DNA of 64,000 nucleotides from Alistipes sp. (lineage in GTDB: Bacteria; Bacteroidota; Bacteroidia; Bacteroidales; Rikenellaceae), in the NCBI GenBank assembly GCA_031285405.1, contig JAITWH010000044.1, forward strand, positions 62,001-126,000. Reading direction: 5' to 3'. The notes below the pieces were generated by a model. The model was not told the origin of the DNA and did no database searches. It saw only the letters and a program-made list of their open reading frames with translations. Position numbers and translations under genes: made by a program. Shown here piece after piece: positions 7,404 to 15,812 of this stretch. How positions within the stretch are numbered: position 1 is the first letter of the stretch; every line of letters starts with the position of its first letter.

Positions 7404-8068
7404 TGCTCGGGGGCAGACAATACTACGGCCTCGTGTCGGGAGTCTTCAGGGAGTACTCTCCCGCGACTGCTGCAGAAAAAAGCTTCGACGCCGACGCCAT
7501 CTACGGCGAGATCCGTCGCGAGCTCTCATCACAAGATCGCCGCACGGCGGGGGTGCTCTGGTCGCTAATGGAGATCTACGGCCTTGGCCGCGACCGCATC
7601 GAACACCTATATAAACTGTGCGCCACATCCGGCTGCGACTTCCTGAGGCAGTGGGGCCGCTTCGACCGTAACCTGCGTAACGTCATCGCCGCCCACACCG
7701 CCCGCGCCAAGGGTCGCTCGATTCCCGACTCGCTGTTGGGTGACGACGGCGACGAGATAGTGCTGTCGCTCGCAAAAAGCACGGCGGCCGACTTCAACCT
7801 CCGCGGCGAGCTCGACTACATCGACCGACTGCTCACAGCGCTGGGCGACGTGGCAAGCGTGGTCGACAAGGAGCGCACGATAGACATGATCCGCTGGGAG
7901 AAGGCCGACAGCCTCTCGGAGTTCGACTCGTTCGGCATGGCCACGGTGCTGGCCTACTTGGTCAAGGTGGCTGTGATAGGCCGTTGGGCGTCGCTCGACC
8001 CCGCGACCGGCCGCGAGATGTACAACAAACTTGTAAATTCAATGGACAGATATGGCAACACAAGGTAA
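7403..8068 (+). CDS. DUF2764 family protein of the V-ATPase operon
   Basis: 221 residues, no signal peptide, mostly helical. It occupies the place between subunits E and A where Bacteroidota and spirochaete V-ATPase operons carry a DUF2764 protein; the N-terminal YYGLVSG and the WEKADSLSEFDSFG..TVLAYLVK segments fit that family. Its role is unproven. By position and helical character it may replace the missing subunit C or F of the central stalk (inference): neither a C nor an F nor a G gene is present in this operon. It overlaps atpE by 1 nt and atpA by 17 nt. Confidence 0.8.
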   Translation: MLGGRQYYGLVSGVFREYSPATAAEKSFDADAIYGEIRRELSSQDRRTAGVLWSLMEIYGLGRDRIEHLYKLCATSGCDFLRQWGRFDRNLRNVIAAHTARAKGRSIPDSLLGDDGDEIVLSLAKSTAADFNLRGELDYIDRLLTALGDVASVVDKERTIDMIRWEKADSLSEFDSFGMATVLAYLVKVAVIGRWASLDPATGREMYNKLVNSMDRYGNTR

Positions 8069-9794
8069 AGTTTCGGGCATCGTCGCCAACATGGTGGTGG
8101 TGAAGACCGAGGGGGCGGTATCGCAAAACGAGATCTGCCACGTGAAAGATGGAGACGTCAGCCTCATGGCCGAGGTGATCAAGGTGATCGGCGACGAGGC
8201 CTACATCCAGGTCTTCGACTCGACGCGCGGTCTGAGGGTCGGCGCGGCGGTCGAGTTCGCGGGCCACATGTTGGAGGTTACCCTTGCGCCGGGCATGCTC
8301 TCGCGCAGCTACGACGGCCTGCAAAACGACCTCGAAAAGATGGACGGCATCTTCATCGAGCGCGGTTCGACGACGGAGCCGATCGACTTCACCGCCGAGT
8401 GGGATTTCACCCCGTTGGCGAAAAGCGGCGACCGCGTCGTCGCGGGTTGGTGGTTGGGCGAGGTTCCGGAAATCAACATCACGCACAAGATCATGCTCCC
8501 CTTCACGATGGAGGGCAACTACACCGTCAAGAGCATCGCCGCCAAGGGCCGATACAAGGTCACCGACACGATAGCCGTAGTCACCGACGCGCAAGGCACG
8601 GATCACAACATCACAATGGTGCAAAAATGGCCGGTAAAAAAAGCGGTAAAGGCCTACACCGAGAAGCCCCGCCCCTCCAAAGTGATGGAGACAGGGGTAA
8701 GAGCGATCGACACCTTCAACCCCATAACCGAGGGAGGCACCGGCTTCATCCCGGGCCCGTTCGGAGCGGGCAAGACTGTGTTGCAGCACGCCATCTCGAA
8801 GCAGGCCGACGCCGACGTCATCATGGTGGTGGCGTGCGGCGAGAGGGCCAACGAGGTCGTGGAGATCTTCGCCGAGTTCCCCCACCTTGTCGACCCCCAC
8901 ACGGGTCACAAACTGATGGAGCGCACCATTATTATATGCAACACCTCGAACATGCCCGTGGCGGCACGCGAGGCGAGCGTCTACACCGGCATGGCCATCA
9001 GCGAGTACTACCGCGCGATGGGCCTCAAGGTGTTGGTGCTGGCCGACTCCACGAGCCGTTGGGCGCAGGCGCTGCGCGAGATGTCGAACCGACTTGAGGA
9101 GCTGCCCGGACAGGACGCCTTCCCGATGGACTTGTCGGCCATCATATCCAACTTCTACTCGCGCGCCGGCCTCGTGACCCTGCCGGGCGGCAGCACGGGC
9201 TCTGTAACTTTCCTCGGAACAGTCTCCCCCGCGGGCGGCAACCTCAAGGAGCCGGTCACCGAGTCGACAAAAAAGGCGGCACGATGCTTCTACGCCCTGA
9301 GCCAGGCCCGCGCCGACTCCAAACGCTACCCCGCCATCGACCCGTTGGACAGCTACTCGAAATATCTTGAGTACCCCGAGGTGCAGGAGTATCTCGACCG
9401 CACGATAGAGTCGGGCTGGGTCGACAAGGTGATGAGCGGCAAGACGCTTGTGCAGCGCGGCAAGGAGGCGGCCGAGCAGATCAACATTCTGGGCGACGAC
9501 GGCGTGCCGGTCGAGTACCACGAGCGGTTCTGGAAGTCGGAGCTGCTGGACGCGGTGATCCTTCAGCAGGACGCCTTCGACAACATCGACGCCTACACCG
9601 GATTCGAACGCCAGAAGTACATGTACAACATGATTTTGGATATCTGCGGCCGTCGTTTCGAGTTCGACGGATTCGAGTCGTGTTCGTCGTTTTTCAAGGA
9701 GCTGATCAACCTGTTCAAGCAGATGAACTACACCGAGTTCGACAGCCCCGCGTTCCACGATTACAGAGGTCGCATCGAAGCAAAAATCTCATAA
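8052..9794 (+). CDS. atpA: V-type ATP synthase catalytic subunit A
   Basis: 580 residues. The Walker A GPFGAGKTVLQH (about residues 236-247), the catalytic-subunit bulge region after residue 110, ACGERANEVVE and the LADSTSRWAQALREMSNRLEELPG block are all intact. It binds and hydrolyses or makes ATP in the cytosolic head. The C-terminal region (FDNIDAYTGFERQKYMYNMIL) is complete. It starts within the end of the DUF2764 gene, 17 nt before its stop. Confidence 0.97.
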   Translation: MATQGKVSGIVANMVVVKTEGAVSQNEICHVKDGDVSLMAEVIKVIGDEAYIQVFDSTRGLRVGAAVEFAGHMLEVTLAPGMLSRSYDGLQNDLEKMDGIFIERGSTTEPIDFTAEWDFTPLAKSGDRVVAGWWLGEVPEINITHKIMLPFTMEGNYTVKSIAAKGRYKVTDTIAVVTDAQGTDHNITMVQKWPVKKAVKAYTEKPRPSKVMETGVRAIDTFNPITEGGTGFIPGPFGAGKTVLQHAISKQADADVIMVVACGERANEVVEIFAEFPHLVDPHTGHKLMERTIIICNTSNMPVAAREASVYTGMAISEYYRAMGLKVLVLADSTSRWAQALREMSNRLEELPGQDAFPMDLSAIISNFYSRAGLVTLPGGSTGSVTFLGTVSPAGGNLKEPVTESTKKAARCFYALSQARADSKRYPAIDPLDSYSKYLEYPEVQEYLDRTIESGWVDKVMSGKTLVQRGKEAAEQINILGDDGVPVEYHERFWKSELLDAVILQQDAFDNIDAYTGFERQKYMYNMILDICGRRFEFDGFESCSSFFKELINLFKQMNYTEFDSPAFHDYRGRIEAKIS

Positions 9795-9798
9795 GACT

Positions 9799-11148
9799 AT
9801 GACAACGGCATTTCAGAGGGTATACACCAAGATAGACAACATCACCAAGGCGACTGTCACGCTGCGCGCCTCGGGCGTGGGCAACGACGAGCTCGCCACG
9901 GTTGGCGGCCGCCTGGCACAGGTGGTGAAGATCTCCGGCGCGGAGGTGACGCTCCAGGTCTTCGCCGGCACGGAGGGTATCGCTACGAACGACGAGGTGA
10001 TCTTCCACGGCGAACCGCCCACCCTAAGGGTCTCAGACGCGCTGGCGGGCCGATTCTTCAACGCCTACGGCGAGCCGATCGAGGGCGGCCCGAAGCCCGA
10101 CGGCGAGGCTCGACAGATCGGCGGCCCGACGGTCAACCCCTTCCGCAGACTTCAGCCGAGCGAGCTGATTGCCACGGGCATCGCGGGCATCGACCTCAAC
10201 AACACGATCGTCACGGGGCAGAAAATTCCCTTCTTCGCCGACCCCGACCAACCCTACAATCAGGTGATGGCCACGGTTGCGCTCAGGGCGCAGGCCGACA
10301 AGATCATCCTCGGCGGCATGGGGCTAACGAACGACGACTACCTATATTTCAAGAACGTATTCGAAAACGCCGGAGCCCTCGACCGCATAGTGAGCTTCGT
10401 CAACACCACCGAGAACCCACCCGTCGAGCGCCTGTTGGTACCCGACATGGCCCTCACGGCCGCCGAGTACTTCGCCGTCGACAAGGGGCAGAAGGTGTTG
10501 GTGCTGCTCACCGACATGACGCTCTACGCCGACGCGCTCGCCATCGTCTCCAACCGCATGGACCAGATCCCCTCGAAGGACTCGATGCCCGGCTCGTTGT
10601 ACTCCGACCTCTCGAAAATCTACGAAAAGGCGGTGCAGCTGCCCAACGGCGGCTCGATCACCATCATCGCCGTGACGACGCTGAGCGGCGGCGACATCAC
10701 CCACGCGATTCCCGACAACACGGGCTACATCACCGAGGGCCAGCTCTTCCTGCGCAGCGACAGCGACACGGGCCGCGTCATCGTCGACCCGTTCCGCTCG
10801 CTCTCGCGCCTCAAGCAGTTGGTAATTGGGCAGAAGACGCGCGCCGACCACCCGCAGGTGATGAACGCCGCGGTGAGATTGTACGCCGACGCCGCGGGAG
10901 CGAAGAGCAAGCTCGAAAACGGCTTCGACCTCTCGGACTACGACGAGCGCACGCTCCGTTTCGCGCGCGACTACTCCGAGAAGCTGCTGGCGATAGATGT
11001 CAACGTTGCGATCGACGAGATGTTGGACGAGGCCTGGAGGCTCTTCGCCCTCTACTTCTCCCCCGCCGAAACCGCCATCAAGCAAGAACTGATAGACAAA
11101 CACTGGCCCGGAACGCCGACAGCGGCCGGAACGCCGGCGGCGATTTAA
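9799..11148 (+). CDS. atpB: V-type ATP synthase regulatory subunit B, with repeat-encoded C-terminus
   Basis: 449 residues; the non-catalytic head subunit that alternates with A. It lacks a canonical P-loop (FFADPDQPYNQVMAT takes its place) and has the expected GSITIIAVTTLSGGDITHAIPD region. The conserved protein should finish around LIDKHWP. Here the last 12 or so codons (PGTPTAAGTPAAI) and the stop TAA are written by two tandem copies of the R7 palindromic module (11107-11155). The core enzyme should be unaffected, because the C-terminal tail is peripheral (inference). Confidence 0.96.
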   Translation: MTTAFQRVYTKIDNITKATVTLRASGVGNDELATVGGRLAQVVKISGAEVTLQVFAGTEGIATNDEVIFHGEPPTLRVSDALAGRFFNAYGEPIEGGPKPDGEARQIGGPTVNPFRRLQPSELIATGIAGIDLNNTIVTGQKIPFFADPDQPYNQVMATVALRAQADKIILGGMGLTNDDYLYFKNVFENAGALDRIVSFVNTTENPPVERLLVPDMALTAAEYFAVDKGQKVLVLLTDMTLYADALAIVSNRMDQIPSKDSMPGSLYSDLSKIYEKAVQLPNGGSITIIAVTTLSGGDITHAIPDNTGYITEGQLFLRSDSDTGRVIVDPFRSLSRLKQLVIGQKTRADHPQVMNAAVRLYADAAGAKSKLENGFDLSDYDERTLRFARDYSEKLLAIDVNVAIDEMLDEAWRLFALYFSPAETAIKQELIDKHWPGTPTAAGTPAAI

Positions 11149-11259
11149 GCTACGCAACATAAAACTGTCATCCCGACAGAGGTACGAAGTACCGACGAGG
11201 GATCTACCGTATAGCCATTCCGCGTAGCCAATTTTTAATTCTTAATTTTTAATTCTAAA
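11107..11259. repeat. R7 x2, R6 and R4 repeat mosaic between atpB and atpD
   Basis: Two R7 copies (11107-11155) form the end of atpB. They are followed by an R6 module (11168-11212: GTCATCCCGACAGAG, GACGAGGGATCTAC), a CCGCGTAGCC linker and R4 heptamers TTAATTC/TTAATTT (11229-11259), which run up to the TTG start of atpD. Other V-ATPase genes here are tightly packed, so this 111-bp spacer looks inserted. Confidence 0.85.
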
Positions 11260-11862
11260 TTGATAAAGTTCCAATACAACAAAACCGCATTAGGCGACCT
11301 CGACAAACAGCTAAAGGTACGCCGCCGAGCCCTGCCCACCATCAAGAGCAAGGAGAGCGCCCTGCGCCTTGAGGTGAAGCGCGCCAAGAGCACCGCCGGC
11401 GAGTTTCGCGTCGAGTTGGACGACATCACCGCGCGCCACGACTACATGATGGCGCTGTGGGGCGAGTTCGACCCCGAGTTGGTGCGCATCGACGACGTGC
11501 GCCTCGGCGAGGGCAAGGTCGCGGGGGTCAGGGTGCCGGTGTTGGAGGGGGTCGACTTCTCGGAGAAGCCCTACGACCTGTTCAGTAGCCCTGCATGGAC
11601 TGCCGACGGTGTGGAGTTGGTCAAACGCATCGGCCGGCTGATGGTCGAGAGCGAGGTCTACATGCGCCGCAGCGAACTGCTCGACCGCGCACGCAAAAAG
11701 ACGACCCAAAAGGTCAACCTCTACGAAAAGGTACAGATCCCGGGCTACGAAGAGGCGATCCTAAAGATAAAACGCTTCTTAGAGGATGAGGAGAACCTCT
11801 CGAAGAGCTCACAAAAGATAGTAAAGCAACGCCAAACAGCAGAGAGGAGGGCCGCGGAATGA
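11260..11862 (+). CDS. atpD: V-type ATP synthase subunit D
   Basis: 200 residues. It starts at TTG (11260), giving IKFQYNKTALGDLDKQLKVRRRALP, which matches the conserved N-terminus of the central-stalk rotor subunit; no ATG is available at the right place. The KSKESALRLEVKRAK segment and the C-terminal coiled coil (RFLEDEENLSKSSQKIVKQRQ) complete the antiparallel coiled-coil shaft. The TTG directly follows R4 heptamer repeats, so the translation initiation region is made of repeat DNA. The gene ends 4 nt inside atpI. Confidence 0.92.
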   Translation: MIKFQYNKTALGDLDKQLKVRRRALPTIKSKESALRLEVKRAKSTAGEFRVELDDITARHDYMMALWGEFDPELVRIDDVRLGEGKVAGVRVPVLEGVDFSEKPYDLFSSPAWTADGVELVKRIGRLMVESEVYMRRSELLDRARKKTTQKVNLYEKVQIPGYEEAILKIKRFLEDEENLSKSSQKIVKQRQTAERRAAE

Positions 11863-13709
11863 TCGTACCGATGACGAAATACACCTTCGTGGTGGTCGCG
11901 AGCGGCCGCGCGGATTTCCTGTCGAGGCTTCAGGAGTTGGGCCTCGTCGACATCACCACCACCGGCTGGGAGCCCACGGATGAGGATCGCGAGATGATGG
12001 CGCTGGCCGACCGACACCGCGAAGCCGCCACCCACCTGCGCACCCTGCCGACCGAAAACGCAGCAGCAAAAAACACAGCAAAAAAACCCAAACCCTTCAC
12101 CACCGGAGCCGAGGCATTGGCAAAGTACGAGGTAGCGCGCGGCGAGATGGCAACCCTCGAAGCCGAGCTCGACCGCCTGTCGAAGCTCGCCGACGAGGTG
12201 CGTCCGTGGGGCGACTTCGACTCCGCGCAGCTCAGCGAGCTCACCGCAAGGGGCATCGACATCCGCCTCTTCACCGCCCCCACCGCCGACTTCGAGAAGA
12301 GGCGCGCCGAGTGGAGCGAGAGCCACACCATCGAACCCCTCAACGAGATCAAGGGCACAACCTACTTCGCCGCCCTGACCGCCCGACCCGAAACCAAAAC
12401 CAAAACCGCCACCCCGATAGACGCCCAGGAGACAAAACTCCCCCCCGAAAGCGCCGCAAAAATAGAGGCCCGCATACAAACCCTCCACCAAGAGCGCCAA
12501 AGCTGGAAAGAGGTAATAGCCCGGGCCGCCGCAAGCCTCGAAAAGATCGAAGCCGAGGGAGAGCTCCTAACCGAGCGCCTCCACATGAACCGCACCGCCA
12601 CCAGCGGCGAGCAGGCCGCCGACGGCTCACTCGTGATAATGGAGGCCTGGGCGCGCGAAAAGCAGCAAACCGAGGTCGACACCCTCCTCGACGAGAGCCC
12701 CGAGGTACTATTCATAAAGGCCCGCCCCACCCCGCACGACAACACCCCTGTCGAGTTGAGCAACCCGCGAGTAGTAAGGCCATTCGAGTTCATAGCCCAG
12801 ATGTACGCCCTGCCCCGCTACGGCACGATGGATCTGACCCGCTGGTTCGCCCCCTTCTACATGCTCTTCTTCGCGTTTTGTCTGGCCGACACGGGCTACG
12901 GCCTCGCGATATTTCTGGGCGGCCTCATCCTCACACTCAAGAGCGAGGGTGCGATGGCGACGATCGGCAAGCTAAGCATGTGGTGCGGCGGCGCGGGCAT
13001 GGTGTTCGGCTTTTTGGTGGGCTCGTTCTTCGGCATCGACATCAAGCAGTGGAGCATGTTCGAAGGCGCTCCGATATTCTTCCCCACGGACGGCATGTTC
13101 CTCTTCGGCTTGGCGTTGGCACTGGGAGTATTCCAAATCATCTTCGGCCTCACCCTCAAAGCCATAACCTCCGCCCGCGCGTTCGGCGTGAAGTACGCCC
13201 TCTCCACCATAGGGTGGATAATCGTGCTCCTCACCGGAATAACAATGATGGCCCCGGGCCTCCTCGGCATCGAGTTAGCAATCCCGCCAATCGCGTTCCA
13301 CATCGCGATAGGAGTCGGCGCCTTCATGATGCTCTTCCTCAACAACCCGGGCAAGAACCCGCTCGTCAACTTCGGCGGCGGCCTCTGGAACACCTACAAC
13401 GACGTCACCGGCTTCCTGAGCGACGCTCTGAGCTACATCCGCCTCTTCGCGATAGGGCTCTCGGGCGGCGTGCTGGCGATGGTGTTCAACGACCTGGCAA
13501 TGGGCCTCAGTCCCGACATTCCTGTCGCCAAACAGTTGGTCGCCCTCGTGATCCTGCTGATCGGCCACGGGCTGAACCTCTTCATGAGCGCCCTCTCGTC
13601 GATGGTGCATCCGCTGAGGTTGACATTTGTGGAGTTCTACAAAAACGCGGGCTTCGAGATGACGACCCGCACGTTCGACCCTTTGAAAAAAGCAAACTCT
13701 AAAAAATAA
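11859..13709 (+). CDS. atpI: V-type ATP synthase subunit I (a-subunit homologue)
   Basis: 616 residues. The N-terminal cytosolic arm (to about residue 310) is rich in charged helices and contains low-complexity Lys/Ala/Pro tracts (NAAAKNTAKKPKP). The C-terminal half carries about seven to eight membrane helices from WFAPFYMLFFAFCLADTGYG onwards, with the conserved YIRLFAIGLSGG and GHGLNLFMSALSSMVHPLRLTFVEFYKNAGFE segments that contain the ion-channel arginine region. It forms the stator half-channels. It overlaps atpD by 4 nt (ATGA). Confidence 0.95.
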   Translation: MIVPMTKYTFVVVASGRADFLSRLQELGLVDITTTGWEPTDEDREMMALADRHREAATHLRTLPTENAAAKNTAKKPKPFTTGAEALAKYEVARGEMATLEAELDRLSKLADEVRPWGDFDSAQLSELTARGIDIRLFTAPTADFEKRRAEWSESHTIEPLNEIKGTTYFAALTARPETKTKTATPIDAQETKLPPESAAKIEARIQTLHQERQSWKEVIARAAASLEKIEAEGELLTERLHMNRTATSGEQAADGSLVIMEAWAREKQQTEVDTLLDESPEVLFIKARPTPHDNTPVELSNPRVVRPFEFIAQMYALPRYGTMDLTRWFAPFYMLFFAFCLADTGYGLAIFLGGLILTLKSEGAMATIGKLSMWCGGAGMVFGFLVGSFFGIDIKQWSMFEGAPIFFPTDGMFLFGLALALGVFQIIFGLTLKAITSARAFGVKYALSTIGWIIVLLTGITMMAPGLLGIELAIPPIAFHIAIGVGAFMMLFLNNPGKNPLVNFGGGLWNTYNDVTGFLSDALSYIRLFAIGLSGGVLAMVFNDLAMGLSPDIPVAKQLVALVILLIGHGLNLFMSALSSMVHPLRLTFVEFYKNAGFEMTTRTFDPLKKANSKK

Positions 13710-13728
13710 CTTAAAAAACTCTAAAACT

Positions 13729-14175
13729 ATGACAGCAATTCTTCTGGCCTACATCGGCGTCTTCTTCATGGTCGGCTTTTCGGGCATGGCTTCGGCCATC
13801 GGCACGGCGATCTGCGGCATCACGGCCGTCGGTTCAATGAAAAAAGATTCGAGCAAATTCGGCTCCTACATGATCCTCTCGGCGCTCCCGGGGTCACAGG
13901 GGCTCTACGGCTTCGTCGCCTACTTCATGATCAGCGGCTTTCTGGTGCCCGAGATCACAATCGCCCAGGGCGTCGCGATCTTCGCCGGCGGATTGGTGAT
14001 GGCGTTGGTTGCGACCATCTCGGCCTACATGCAGTCGCGCGTCTGCGCCAACGGCATCGCGGCGATGGGCAACGGCCACGACGTGATGACCAACACGCTG
14101 ATCCTCGCGGCCTTCCCCGAGCTCTACGCGATCCTCGGCCTCGCCTCCGTCTTCCTCATCAGCATTGCCATTTAA
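13729..14175 (+). CDS. atpK: V-type ATP synthase subunit K (membrane rotor), Na+-type ligand pattern
   Basis: 148 residues, four membrane helices in two related hairpins. This is the proteolipid that forms the rotor ring. LPGSQGLYGF (Ser56, Gln57, Tyr60) corresponds to the LPGTQGLYG segment of the sodium-binding Enterococcus hirae NtpK, and FPELYAIL carries the essential glutamate (Glu131). This suggests coupling to Na+ rather than H+ (inference from motif memory, not alignment). It is the last gene of the operon; its stop TAA touches an R1 heptamer array. Confidence 0.94.
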   Translation: MTAILLAYIGVFFMVGFSGMASAIGTAICGITAVGSMKKDSSKFGSYMILSALPGSQGLYGFVAYFMISGFLVPEITIAQGVAIFAGGLVMALVATISAYMQSRVCANGIAAMGNGHDVMTNTLILAAFPELYAILGLASVFLISIAI

Positions 14176-14431
14176 TTGAAAATTGAAAGTTGAAAATTGA
14201 AAATTGGCTAACGCAACGACTTAGTGATTAGTGGTTAGTGCTAACGCACCCCACGTCATTGCGAGCAAAGCGAAGCAATCCAGAAAAGAAAGGCTCCCAC
14301 AAGGGAGCCTTTCTTTCATGTCATCCCGACAGAGGAGCAAGGCTCCGACGAGGGATCTACCAAATAGCATTTCCGCGTAGCTCAGAACCGCGTCAGCCCA
14401 TTTTCAATTTTCAACTTTCAATTTTCAATTA
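14175..14431. repeat. repeat mosaic R1-R3-R5-hairpin-R6-R1 between atpK and the alkaline phosphatase gene
   Basis: No gene is seen in this spacer. In order it holds R1 (14175-14206), a GGCTAACGC linker, R3 AGTGGTT heptamers (14219-14241), R5 (14258-14282), a 14-bp hairpin (14285-14316), R6 (14320-14365), another linker and R1 in the other orientation (14401-14431), which touches the stop codon of the convergent phosphatase gene. The R5-hairpin-R6 unit recurs at 39748-39857 with a different hairpin sequence. Confidence 0.85.
14285..14316. terminator. bidirectional hairpin terminator downstream of the V-ATPase operon
   Basis: A perfect 14-bp stem, AAAGAAAGGCTCCC with its reverse complement, 4-nt loop ACAA. 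One flank ends in T residues on each strand, so it can serve both the V-ATPase operon and the convergent phosphatase gene. Confidence 0.75.
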
Positions 14432-15559
14432 ATCAAGCCCAAGCAGCTCCACCATCCTACGATTAACCTCCACATTCTCCAAAACCCCGCCAAAGTTCTC
14501 AGCGCCAGCGCCATAAGCAAACAAAGGAATCATACTCCCCGTATGCCCCCCCGTTGACCACTTGAGCTCAACCCCACTACCAGGGATCGCCGAGTCGTCG
14601 CGCCCCGAGGCGAGGGTAAGCCCCCCCGTCTCATGGTCGGCCAACACGATCACCAAAGTCCCGGGATGCGCGTCGGCGTAGTCAAAGGCGACCCCCACGG
14701 CGTTGTCAAAGTCCAAAACCTCCCCGATCATCCCCTCCGAGCTGTTGCCATGAGAGGCATGGTCGATGCGCGACCCCTCGATCATCGCAAAGAACCCGCG
14801 ACCCGCGGCAGCCGAATTTGCGGTAAGAATCTCCAAAGCCTTACTCGTAGCATTGGCCAAAAACATAGGGTCGCGCCCGGCGGCAACATACTCAATCTCA
14901 CCGTCATACAGCGCCACGGCACTACCGGAAACAACACCCGCCAGCCCCGCCAAATCGTCTGCCACCACATAACCCTTACCCCTCATCTCGGCCATCAGGT
15001 CACGAGAGTCGGCCTTGCGCCCCACCATAAAGTTGCGCCCGCCGCCAATCGCCACATCGACCCCCGAAGAGACCAAATCTATCGCAATCCCCTCATAGTC
15101 ATTACGATCGGGATTATGAGTATAGAACGCCCCGGGAGTCGCATGCTGAATATAGGTAGTCACCGCCAACCCCGTAGGCCGCCCCGCCTTCTCCGCCTTT
15201 TCGAGAATCGTCTCGACAGCCACCCCGTCGGGGTCTACACCCAGCGAACCGTTGCGCGTCTTCACCCCCGTCGAAAAAGCTGTGCCGGCAGCCGCCGAGT
15301 CGGTAACGCGACTGTTGGCCGAGTATGTCTTCACAAACCCGCCCACCGTCGCACGCTCCATGTTGATGGGCGAGTAGTTCTTGCTGACCATCAGCGATGT
15401 AACCTGCGCAAGTCCCATCCCGTCACCCACCATCAGGATGATGTTCTCAACAACGGGTTCAGTGGCAGCCTCGGGTTTGGTGTCGCACCCCGAGGAGGCG
15501 ACGATCAGCGCCGCGGCAAGAGTAGCGGCGGCAAGTCGGAGAAGGTGTCTTGAATTCAT
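14429..15559 (-). CDS. alkaline phosphatase (PhoA family), lipoprotein
   Basis: 376 residues from MNSRHLLRL (an ATG nine bases upstream is also possible). The signal segment ends in the lipobox VASSGC (Cys24). It hydrolyses phosphate monoesters outside the cytoplasm. Metal ligand MVGDGMG (Asp45), nucleophile in RVTDSAAAG (Ser87), GGGRNFM, IEGSRIDHASH and VLADHETGG, the expected zinc/magnesium ligands, are all present in order. It is transcribed divergently from rmlD. A TATCTTTG box (15587-15594) is close upstream. No PhoB box was recognised. Confidence 0.93.
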   Translation of the reverse strand: MNSRHLLRLAAATLAAALIVASSGCDTKPEAATEPVVENIILMVGDGMGLAQVTSLMVSKNYSPINMERATVGGFVKTYSANSRVTDSAAAGTAFSTGVKTRNGSLGVDPDGVAVETILEKAEKAGRPTGLAVTTYIQHATPGAFYTHNPDRNDYEGIAIDLVSSGVDVAIGGGRNFMVGRKADSRDLMAEMRGKGYVVADDLAGLAGVVSGSAVALYDGEIEYVAAGRDPMFLANATSKALEILTANSAAAGRGFFAMIEGSRIDHASHGNSSEGMIGEVLDFDNAVGVAFDYADAHPGTLVIVLADHETGGLTLASGRDDSAIPGSGVELKWSTGGHTGSMIPLFAYGAGAENFGGVLENVEVNRRMVELLGLD

Positions 15560-15586
15560 TTTTTCCATTTTTTTTGTTAGCCTCCA

Positions 15587-15594
15587 CAAAGATA
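15587..15594 (-). promoter_or_regulatory. -7 box TATCTTTG for the alkaline phosphatase gene
   Basis: On the minus strand TATCTTTG matches TAnnTTTG, about 28 bp before the chosen ATG. No TTTG sits at the proper -33 distance. Confidence 0.5.
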
Positions 15595-15645
15595 CAAGTT
15601 TTGGAACTAAAAAAACGCTACATTTACAAAATTAATAAAGATGTA

Positions 15646-15808
15646 AGAGTCTGTTTAAAGATATTACCGAAGCTGTTTTCGGTGAATTTTTAAGCGATTT
15701 TTTCGCTCTCCGAACGAGGCGTAGGGGTTCCTACGGCGAGCGAGGAGAACGGAAAAAGCGCAAAAAAGACTCGAAAAAAGCGAGAGAAATATCTTTAAAA
15801 CAGACTCT
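15646..15808. mobile_element. MITE-like element with about 20-bp terminal inverted repeats
   Basis: The ends are near-perfect inverted repeats: AGAGTCTGTTTAAAGATATT on the left, and on the right a stretch ending CTTTAAAACAGACTCT. The 163-bp element has internal palindromes (GTAGG..CCTAC) and can fold into one long imperfect hairpin. It has no coding capacity. It ends 5 bp before the rmlD start codon. No transposase or obvious target-site duplication is visible. Confidence 0.7.
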
Positions 15809-15812
15809 AAAG

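Noticed and set aside
15646-15808. Complete insertion sequence at the MITE-like hairpin
   Set aside because: 163 bp with no transposase frame and no clear target duplication; only a non-autonomous element is supportable.
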